35,661 bases of DNA from a virus, in IMG/VR virus record IMGVR_UViG_3300044695_003607, positions 1 through 35,661 of that record. One strand, given 5' to 3'. Within the stretch, counting starts at the first letter, position 1; every line of letters begins with the position of its first letter. The position numbers were made by a program, and so were the translations under genes. The notes beneath the pieces are model-generated. The model ran no database searches. It saw only the letters and a list, made by a program, of their open reading frames with translations, and had not been told where the DNA came from. Positions 29,778 to 35,661 of the stretch are shown one piece after another.

Positions 29778-30657
29778 CTGTATACCTGCTGTAAAAATAT
29801 TTATACCAGGCGTAGTGGAAACCTTCTCCATGATGTTTTCCAGAATCTGGTGCAACAAGTATATTTTTATTATTTACTAATAAAGAATAATTATATATGT
29901 TTTCTTTAAAATCTTCTTGATATAAAACTTTAAAAGTTGATGAATATTTTTGTAAAGTTGCTAACTCATAATATGGATTTATTTCTTTTAGAAAATCATA
30001 TACTCCACCTTCTGCGTATTTGTTATCTCTAGTCTTATAATCTACATAAGAACTATATTCTTTAGTGTAATATTTTGCCATTTCTTCTTCATCCATATTA
30101 AGCCAACTTGTACTGAATAGTGATGTGTTTGATTTTTTACATAAGTACTCAAACTCATTATACAGTTCAGCAATTATAGTTGTTAATGATATCTCTGGCT
30201 TTACAAAATATCTAATATCTCTTTCTATTTCTGGAAACAGTAAAAATATAACATCTGGCATGGAATATCTTCTTATATATCTCTGAACATTTACTAATGT
30301 TTCAAAGATGCTTGCTCCTGAAGCACCCAGATTAAAATAACCACTTAACTTTTCTTCTTTTTTTATTTCTTCGTATAGTCTATATGCCCAGGTTTTTTCA
30401 TATTCAACTCCTTCTCCAAAAGTATTTGAACATCCAGCAAAAAGTATGTGCTTGTCTTTATGTTTTTTAATAAACTCATCTGATCTAAAATTATCACTAT
30501 TTAAGTTATATGAAATACCAGTTTTTTTAACGTCATCTTTCATTTTGCTGCTTAATGGGTTTACCAAGAAACCTTTATTTCCCTTTATATTAAAGTTTTT
30601 ATTTGCATTTGTAGGCTCATCATCTGAAGATTCAACTTTATACAACTTTTCTTTCAT
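29767..30657 (-). CDS. SGNH/GDSL-like hydrolase (paralogue 4 of 4)
   Basis: 296 residues. KHILFAGCSNTFGEG (S76), FNLGASGASIFETL, MPDVIFLLFPEIERDIRYF and SGKHHGEGFHYAWYKYFYSR. Shares blocks such as NSDNFRSDEF with paralogue 3. Starts in the stop region of the oxygenase gene (ATG 30657), with AGG six bases upstream. Confidence 0.8.
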   Translation of the reverse strand: MKEKLYKVESSDDEPTNANKNFNIKGNKGFLVNPLSSKMKDDVKKTGISYNLNSDNFRSDEFIKKHKDKHILFAGCSNTFGEGVEYEKTWAYRLYEEIKKEEKLSGYFNLGASGASIFETLVNVQRYIRRYSMPDVIFLLFPEIERDIRYFVKPEISLTTIIAELYNEFEYLCKKSNTSLFSTSWLNMDEEEMAKYYTKEYSSYVDYKTRDNKYAEGGVYDFLKEINPYYELATLQKYSSTFKVLYQEDFKENIYNYSLLVNNKNILVAPDSGKHHGEGFHYAWYKYFYSRYTDEQ

Positions 30658-31328
30658 TCTTGACCTGTAGAATTTCTAATCATGTCAGATGGTACATTAT
30701 GAAACCAAGTAGGTACTGCATACCTCGGTCCCTTTAAAACAGAGTCAACTTCGTGAACATATAAAAAGTTAGATGGAAAGAATACAATACTACCTGCCGA
30801 TGGTTTAATGGTTACATTTGATTGCTTAAATGTTATTTCTCCACCAACATAGTCATCATTAAGGTATAGCAGTACAGACAAAACCCTTGTACTAACTCCT
30901 TGGTCTTGATGTGGTGGCAAATATCCAGTCTTATCATATCTTAATAAACTAGTTGCGTGTTCTTTTGCTTTAACATTTTTTTGTGCAAATGGATATAGTT
31001 TGGTTGAATAATGTTTTAATGCTTCATCAATTGATCCATGTATTCTAGAAGATATATTTCTTTGTTCATCTCTAAAGGTATCATCTTCTGATATCTGTTC
31101 CATAGTTGGAATAAATTTTTGCCAACAAAATATTTCTTTGGTTCCAGCACTTTCATTAACCCAAGGAGACCATGGTTGAACAACTGTTTTTTGTTTAACA
31201 TCTTCAGGACTATTCAATAGTCTTTCTTCTAAATCTTCTATATTTCTTATAATCTGATCAGTATTTTTTACAATATTTTTATAATATACTAATCCTAAAT
31301 CTAGTACCTCATGATCTATTAGATTCAC
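30654..31328 (-). CDS. 2OG-Fe(II) oxygenase (P4H type)
   Basis: 224 residues from a GTG at 31328. H140-x-D142 (PPHQDQG), H192 and R202. LYLNDDYVGGEITFKQS is the strand block. Overlaps the SGNH gene by 4 bases and the upstream oxygenase by 20, so oxygenases and hydrolases are made from one transcript. Confidence 0.9.
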   Translation of the reverse strand: MNLIDHEVLDLGLVYYKNIVKNTDQIIRNIEDLEERLLNSPEDVKQKTVVQPWSPWVNESAGTKEIFCWQKFIPTMEQISEDDTFRDEQRNISSRIHGSIDEALKHYSTKLYPFAQKNVKAKEHATSLLRYDKTGYLPPHQDQGVSTRVLSVLLYLNDDYVGGEITFKQSNVTIKPSAGSIVFFPSNFLYVHEVDSVLKGPRYAVPTWFHNVPSDMIRNSTGQE

Positions 31329-31935
31329 GCTCTTCTGCCTCTCGCTCTAATGGATACTCAACGGCTTGCCAAACTGGTTTTTTATTTTCTCCTAAAAAGT
31401 CTGGATCTGCATGTTCTGGAAGAGATGTGTGCATAAACAAAGCAGTATATCTATGCCCTTCAGTTACCTCTGTAATACCATGAATGTATTCAGTACCAGC
31501 ACTTGGAAAAAATACTGCTGAATATTTCTTAGGTTGATAAACAAAGTCTTGATTAGGAAAAAATATCTTACCACCTTGATACTCTGGAGTTTCATTTAGG
31601 TAAATGATTGTGCTAAACTCTATGAATGGTTCAGGACCTTGTGCATCTAGGTGCAACCCACCCCTTGTGCCCTTTACCCAGTGTGATCCAAAACCTTTAA
31701 ACACATATATGGGATTAAGAAAACCATTATAGGATCTATGAACTTCGTTTGATTTATTTCCATATTTAATCATTACGTCCATAACGTTTTTGTTATACGG
31801 TAAAGATGTTCCACCATATCTTTTTCCATAATATTCTGGATATGGATTAACCTCTGATGGGTTGTGCTGTTCCCTTATTAGGGTATCTGCGTCTTCTTTG
31901 GTTATAAAATTGTCTATTACCGAAATTCTATGCAT
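31309..31935 (-). CDS. 2OG-Fe(II) oxygenase (P4H type)
   Basis: 208 residues. H95-x-D97 (GLHLDAQG), H152 and R162. IYLNETPEYQGGKIFFPNQD replaces the usual ND-DY-SGG block. TAGGA about 7 bases before the ATG. It heads the island operon running to 24720 or beyond, after the promoter at 31956. Confidence 0.9.
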   Translation of the reverse strand: MHRISVIDNFITKEDADTLIREQHNPSEVNPYPEYYGKRYGGTSLPYNKNVMDVMIKYGNKSNEVHRSYNGFLNPIYVFKGFGSHWVKGTRGGLHLDAQGPEPFIEFSTIIYLNETPEYQGGKIFFPNQDFVYQPKKYSAVFFPSAGTEYIHGITEVTEGHRYTALFMHTSLPEHADPDFLGENKKPVWQAVEYPLEREAEERESNRS

Positions 31936-31955
31936 AGTTTTCCTATCTTTCTTAT

Positions 31956-31964
31956 ATTATACCA
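31956..31964 (-). promoter_or_regulatory. extended -10 promoter of the surface-chemistry operon
   Basis: Minus-strand TGGTATAAT in the 29-base gap after the stop of the glycosyltransferase gene. Predicted start about 31949, a 14-base leader with TAGGA. Confidence 0.6.
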
Positions 31965-32849
31965 CTAGTCAATGTAGTTAATTTTAGTCATAAACTTTTT
32001 AGAATCAACATCGTCAAATTTGGACAGGTCCTGATCATACTCAACATCGTTCATTGGAAAAGGTAGTGGATGGATAGACTCTGGGTCAATCTTATGTAGT
32101 TTTAAAAACATGCTTACGTCTGGCATCATTGGTTGATCTATTGAATCATACTTATTTTTTTTATTTTTAAGTAGGTCAATCATCTCATTATAGTTATGAT
32201 ATTTTGAAAATGTAGTATATAGATCTTTTATCGTGTCTGACCCTTCCTTTGTATAAAAGTTGTCTGGACAACTATACATTTTGATATTATTAGAAAAATA
32301 TAATAATGACAAAGTTTCTTCCTCTCCATAATATTTCATGTATGATGGATAGTTTACAGATTGTAGCGTTGACGTGTGGGCAAAAATTAAATCTCTACTA
32401 GTAAAATATACTTGTTCTATTTTTTCTGTTTTTATTTCTTCTTTTTTTAAATAAAAAATTCCATCATTTGATAAGATAGTTTTATTCTTACCAGTTATTA
32501 TTGATTGCTTGTTTGGTAAACTGCTTAATAAAAATTCATCCCAATCTTGATTTAGAAAAACATTATCTGATAATAATAGTGTATATGAAAATTTTGAATC
32601 ATTAATAATTTTTTGTCTATAATAGCAGGGACTTTTTATTTTATCCCAAAATATATGATTATATGTTAGACTATCAAATTGATCAAAATATTCTTGTTTA
32701 GTTAGGGTGCTTTGATCATAAATATGCACATATATCATATTTTTTTTAGATGATTTTTGCAATAAATTATCTACAACTTTTTTTAATAACTTGCCTTTAT
32801 ATGAATATATGATTACATTAATTGGATTAGGCAAATTTTCATTCGTCAT
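31965..32849 (-). CDS. glycosyltransferase-like protein, related to 24720
   Basis: 294 residues. NPINVIIYSYKGKLLKKVVD, MIYVHIYDQ, SPCYYRQKIINDSKFSYTLL, LSDNVFLNQDWDEFL and VNYPSYMKYYGEEETLSLLY parallel the 24720 gene (its FPSYHRFPFEEPEQ block). The metal motif (DxH there) is SDN here, so metal use may differ. Likely a GlcNAc-type transferase. The ATG overlaps the upstream stop. Confidence 0.7.
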   Translation of the reverse strand: MTNENLPNPINVIIYSYKGKLLKKVVDNLLQKSSKKNMIYVHIYDQSTLTKQEYFDQFDSLTYNHIFWDKIKSPCYYRQKIINDSKFSYTLLLSDNVFLNQDWDEFLLSSLPNKQSIITGKNKTILSNDGIFYLKKEEIKTEKIEQVYFTSRDLIFAHTSTLQSVNYPSYMKYYGEEETLSLLYFSNNIKMYSCPDNFYTKEGSDTIKDLYTTFSKYHNYNEMIDLLKNKKNKYDSIDQPMMPDVSMFLKLHKIDPESIHPLPFPMNDVEYDQDLSKFDDVDSKKFMTKINYID

Positions 32850-33600
32850 CGTATTCCTTTATTCCCTTTGTTCCAAATATTTTTTTTATCCATGCTGTTT
32901 TTTTATAATATCCATATAGCATGGACCTTCTATTCTCTGCTTTAAATTCATGTTCGTCAAACTTTTCTAAACTTGTGTCAACTTTCATCTCCCAGTTATC
33001 TCTTTTAAATGGAATTATTTGAAACACAGGCGTTCCCCTTTTTATTACTCCTTGAAATCCTCTTTTAAGAAAAAATGCAGTAAAAACTGGTAGTCCCCAA
33101 ATGTCTGACTCTACTATTCCAGACATAGTTATGAATGGTAAGTCGTGTCTGTTCATTGGGTGTGTTATTAAAACTGAATAACCTGGTGGTGTTTCGTAAT
33201 ACCAATTCATTCTCCATCCATAATGTATTGGGTGGCAGTTATCTGGTACAGGGAGATCTATTGTTGGTCTTTTATCCATAATCATTATGTCTTTATCCCA
33301 AGACAATTTTGGTTTTCCATTTTTATCTAACTCAACTAAAAGATCATCTTCTAATAAATAATAATACCCTGCAGTTAAAGAGTCAAAAAAGGGCATACAC
33401 ATCTTAGTAGCAACTCTTGCACCGTCTCCACCTATATTATTAACTGGATTTAGATGTTTATCATCATTCCAAATTTCATGCTTTGCTAAACTTTTATACC
33501 ATTCAGGAACATGTTTAACTGCAGGTTCTGGTGGAATAAAAATACCTTCGTAATTTGGACCACCACCTGGAATAAATGATATATTTAAAGGATCACTCAT
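32839..33600 (-). CDS. PPGYS-family phage protein (paralogue 3 of 4)
   Basis: 253 residues. PPEPAVKHVPEWYKSL, TKMCMPFFDSLTAGYYYLL, TPPGYSVLITHPMNRHDLPF, MSGIVESDIW and IKRGTPVFQIIPFKRDNW. In tandem with paralogue 4 and overlapping it (ATG 33600). Function unknown; adjacent to the glycosyltransferase. Confidence 0.75.
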   Translation of the reverse strand: MSDPLNISFIPGGGPNYEGIFIPPEPAVKHVPEWYKSLAKHEIWNDDKHLNPVNNIGGDGARVATKMCMPFFDSLTAGYYYLLEDDLLVELDKNGKPKLSWDKDIMIMDKRPTIDLPVPDNCHPIHYGWRMNWYYETPPGYSVLITHPMNRHDLPFITMSGIVESDIWGLPVFTAFFLKRGFQGVIKRGTPVFQIIPFKRDNWEMKVDTSLEKFDEHEFKAENRRSMLYGYYKKTAWIKKIFGTKGIKEYDDE

Positions 33601-34328
33601 TACTTATATTCTTTTTTTTGTCTAAACTTTTCTTTATAAGAATTTCTAAAACTACTTCTAACTAACAACCTTTGTTTTTCTATTTCATCTTTACCATCAC
33701 CATATGCAACACACTCTGAATCCCAAGACTCTCTCTTAACTGGTATTGCTTGAATAAGTGGCGTACCTTGTTTTATAATACCTTTAAAATCTTTTTTAAT
33801 ATACATAGAAAAGTGTCCATCTGATGCAAACTTATCTGTATCTACAAATGCTTCAAATGCTTTAAAAGGAACTTCGTCTCTATGAAATGGATGAGTAAAG
33901 ATAGTGCTATACCCTTTTGGTGTCATTATGGACCAAAATGGCAAGATTCTAAAAATTTGTTTATGGTATAGATTGGTATCTACAGGATAGTTAGAGATTT
34001 GCTCTGCAGTGTGAGTTGCGACCATGTCATTTCCAACAAACCTAAGTTCATTTGGAACGCTCCACTCTATTTTTTCTGGATTAGTAGCGTCTACATATAC
34101 ATCCATAGGAAACTTAATAATGTATCCAGCAGTCATTAGATCAAATACTGGCATACATCTTTTTACTGTTCCACTACTCCCACCCTTGGCAATAAAATCT
34201 TTATATTCATCACCTATAAAACCTGGTTGTTGCTTATACCATTCTGGAATAAATTTTGATGCTGCTTCTGGGACAGGTGCAAACATTGCTGTTTTTTCGC
34301 TAAAAGGATAAAATTTAATCCTGTTCAT
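33600..34328 (-). CDS. PPGYS-family phage protein (paralogue 4 of 4)
   Basis: 242 residues. VPEAASKFIPEWYKQQ, VKRCMPVFDLMTAGYIIKFP, TPKGYSTIFTHPFHRDEVPF, EAFVDTDKF and IKQGTPLIQAIPVKRESW. Here PPGYS is PKGYS. AAGGAAG lies about 7 bases before the ATG. Function unknown. Confidence 0.75.
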   Translation of the reverse strand: MNRIKFYPFSEKTAMFAPVPEAASKFIPEWYKQQPGFIGDEYKDFIAKGGSSGTVKRCMPVFDLMTAGYIIKFPMDVYVDATNPEKIEWSVPNELRFVGNDMVATHTAEQISNYPVDTNLYHKQIFRILPFWSIMTPKGYSTIFTHPFHRDEVPFKAFEAFVDTDKFASDGHFSMYIKKDFKGIIKQGTPLIQAIPVKRESWDSECVAYGDGKDEIEKQRLLVRSSFRNSYKEKFRQKKEYK

Positions 34329-34980
34329 ATAACTTCCTTACTCTCTCTACTATTATATCACTCGCTACGAACCTTATGTTATACATAGGGCTAAACCTTG
34401 GTATCTTGCCAAACTCGTGATCAACCATATGACTACCTGCGTTTTTAAAATGAAAATAAACGAAGTCAGTCTCAATCATCCTAGTAGTTTCAGGTATTTT
34501 TTTAAAATTCATTATACCTGGATATACAACAAAAGGAGAATTTTCTGGCTGTTCTATAAATGCTTCAACTTCCTCGTCAATAAGCCATGGCATATAAAAT
34601 CTAAAAACATCAGCAAAACAATCTTTAGGCAACTCAGGGGGCTCTTGATCTGATAAGTAGTATTGTCTAATCCATGGCCTATCTAAACTATACAAACCAT
34701 CTTCCTTTTGAAGTAAAAATATTTCAGCATGATTAGTTTGTTGCAATGTAATCTCATTATTTTTTATACTGATTAAATTAGGTTTTTGATATAGTTTTTT
34801 TGCATACAAGTTTATTGGTTTAATTATGCTGTCTTTATATTCATCTTTTATTCCTTCTTGATAAGAAAGCCATCTATGTGATACCCTAGACCTTTCATTA
34901 ATATATAAAAAAGACTCTGATTTTGATTTATACCAAATATCAAAATCTAGACTTAGTGGAGTAATTGTTTCGTTACTCAC
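34315..34980 (-). CDS. hypothetical protein upstream of the PPGYS pair
   Basis: 221 residues from GTG 34980, which overlaps the preceding TGA (GTGA); an ATG at 34995 would add five residues. Aromatic- and Pro-rich, with FRFYMPWLIDEEVEAFIEQP and ETDFVYFHFKNAGSHMVDHE. Length and placement resemble the PPGYS family, but the signature blocks are missing, so it may be a distant relative only. Confidence 0.65.
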   Translation of the reverse strand: MSNETITPLSLDFDIWYKSKSESFLYINERSRVSHRWLSYQEGIKDEYKDSIIKPINLYAKKLYQKPNLISIKNNEITLQQTNHAEIFLLQKEDGLYSLDRPWIRQYYLSDQEPPELPKDCFADVFRFYMPWLIDEEVEAFIEQPENSPFVVYPGIMNFKKIPETTRMIETDFVYFHFKNAGSHMVDHEFGKIPRFSPMYNIRFVASDIIVERVRKLYEQD

Positions 34981-35459
34981 TCTTCTTCTGACCAATCTTT
35001 ATTTAATAATTCTTTTGGTATAACTTTGTAACCACTTCTATCAATACCAATCTCGTATCCTTTTTCAGCCTCTATCCATCCTAATAAATTAACTGTTCTA
35101 TATTCAGAATCTGATAGTTCTGCACCCCAAATAATTAAACCACGATTAAGATCCTTTTCACGTACCGCTGGACCAGATTGTGTTCTTACTCTTCTTACTT
35201 CTATGTTTGTTCCTACGTCTGGCATATCTTTATACTTCTTATGCTTTCTACCGTCCCAAACTGAGGCATGCCAATACTGGTTTGTATATTTGGCAACTGC
35301 TAATTCACAAATTGCTGATGCTGGCTGAGCGTTTCTATCTTCTTCCATACTAGATCTATTGTAGTATGAAGCATCTACCTTATTCCAATTTTCTGTATAT
35401 CTTCGCATACCAACCATATAGGCATGTTCATATTCCCACGGTTCTAATTCAATTATCAA
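34977..35459 (-). CDS. putative PD-(D/E)XK-like nuclease-fold protein
   Basis: 160 residues from a TTG at 35459 with TAGGAAA about 9 bases upstream. ASAICELAVAKYTNQYWHAS (E at about 52), DMPDVGTNIEVRRVRTQSGP (D and E with R in place of K) and LIIWGAELSDSEYRTVNLLG follow a pattern seen in small phage PD-(D/E)XK-like proteins. The catalytic Lys is not clear. It is the first protein gene after the tRNA cluster. Confidence 0.5.
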   Translation of the reverse strand: MIIELEPWEYEHAYMVGMRRYTENWNKVDASYYNRSSMEEDRNAQPASAICELAVAKYTNQYWHASVWDGRKHKKYKDMPDVGTNIEVRRVRTQSGPAVREKDLNRGLIIWGAELSDSEYRTVNLLGWIEAEKGYEIGIDRSGYKVIPKELLNKDWSEEE

Positions 35460-35486
35460 TTGCTTTCCTATTCTGTTAATGTTGCG

Positions 35487-35558
35487 AGCCTCGACTCAGG
35501 TTTGAACTGAGGACCTTCCGCTTACAAGGCGGATGCACTACCACTGTGCTATCGAGGC
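35487..35558 (-). tRNA. tRNA-Thr(TGT)
   Basis: Perfect cloverleaf on the minus strand: acceptor GCCTCGA/TCGAGGC, D arm GCAC...GTGC, anticodon stem TCCGC/GCGGA with loop CTTGTAA (anticodon TGT, U33 present), T arm CTCAG-TTCAAAC-CTGAG. CCA is not encoded; discriminator T. Confidence 0.95.
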
Positions 35559-35559
35559 G

Positions 35560-35633
35560 TGGGAATAGTAGGACTTGAACCTACGATAGCCGAATTATGA
35601 GTTCGGTGCCTTAACCTACTTGGCTATATTCCC
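35560..35633 (-). tRNA. tRNA with CAT anticodon (elongator Met or Ile2)
   Basis: Acceptor GGGAATA/TATTCCC, D stem GCC/GGC, anticodon stem CCGAA/TTCGG with loop CTCATAA, T arm GTAGG-TTCAAGT-CCTAC, discriminator A. All stems are perfect. The 1-72 G-C pair and absence of the three G-C anticodon pairs exclude initiator tRNA. Met versus lysidine-modified Ile cannot be settled by eye. One base separates it from the Thr tRNA. Confidence 0.93.
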
Positions 35634-35635
35634 TT

Positions 35636-35661
35636 TGGCTGGCGTGGTAGGTCTCGATCCT
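35636..35661 (-). tRNA. 3' part of a third tRNA (cut by the window edge)
   Basis: Minus strand ends AGG-ATCGAGA-CCTAC-CACGCCA-G-CCA: T arm, acceptor 3' strand, discriminator G and an encoded CCA. The 5' half lies beyond the window. T54 is A, a mild deviation. Identity unknown. Confidence 0.6.

Noticed and set aside
3682-34653. Long open frames antisense to clear genes (for example 13242-13574, 34024-34311, 20571-20936)
   Set aside because: They are opposite genes with recognised motifs, have no ribosome site and translate into low-complexity or unlikely sequences.
1-35661. CRISPR array, insertion sequence, integrase or attachment site
   Set aside because: No regularly spaced repeats, transposase or recombinase motif, or direct repeats flanking a tRNA were seen.

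Overview
The window looks like part of a double-stranded DNA phage, or phage-like contig, of an AT-rich actinobacterium. It is packed with short overlapping genes (ATGA and TAATG junctions), carries tRNA genes, an M23 lytic peptidase and a small membrane/Hsp20 gene set, and has no housekeeping genes. A WhiB-type Fe-S regulator (20170-20460), an actinobacterial CDRC..CAHH zinc protein (23966-24208) and a secreted HNH nuclease of the kind common in Actinobacteria point to the host. The low GC suggests a freshwater or marine lineage such as Nanopelagicales or Actinomarina rather than Streptomyces or Mycobacterium; that last step is inference. No terminase, capsid, portal, polymerase or integrase gene is visible.

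Layout. 1-3300 (+): a run of small uncharacterised proteins, three tiny membrane proteins, then a gene-poor kilobase studded with a CCAAACC repeat and ending in a tRNA. 3456-5351 (-): a glycosyltransferase and two methyltransferases. 5460-8195: small proteins, an RsmI-like tetrapyrrole-type methylase and a 2-oxoglutarate (2OG) oxygenase. 8209-14849: alternating short operons with a GIY-YIG-like protein, an M23 peptidase, a second RsmI-like methylase, two more 2OG oxygenases, a methyltransferase, Hsp20 and a GT61-like glycosyltransferase. 14849-17962: a Cys-cluster protein and four 2OG oxygenases. 17965-24687 (-): small membrane proteins, a probable holin-like protein, WhiB, S-adenosylmethionine decarboxylase, a SLOG-like protein, the secreted nuclease, two degenerate P-loop kinases and zinc-ribbon proteins. 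24720-35459 (-): a surface-chemistry island with two GlcNAc-type glycosyltransferases, four SGNH hydrolases, an O-carbamoyltransferase, two 2OG oxygenases and paralogues of an unknown PPGYS family. 35487-35661 (-): a tRNA cluster (Thr, Met/Ile and one cut by the window edge).

The most striking theme is modification chemistry: nine small 2OG-Fe(II) oxygenases, four glycosyltransferases, four SGNH hydrolases, one carbamoyltransferase and three class I methyltransferases in 35 kb. A reasonable hypothesis is a pathway that hydroxylates a substrate (virion protein, glycan or small molecule) and then glycosylates, acylates or carbamoylates it. The substrate cannot be read from this window.

Regulation is also legible. 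At least seven genes have a TATAAT-like -10 box only 5-7 bases before the start codon, implying leaderless mRNAs. Several gene pairs are driven by back-to-back -10 boxes. Two strong + strand promoters place a hairpin exactly at the predicted mRNA 5' end.
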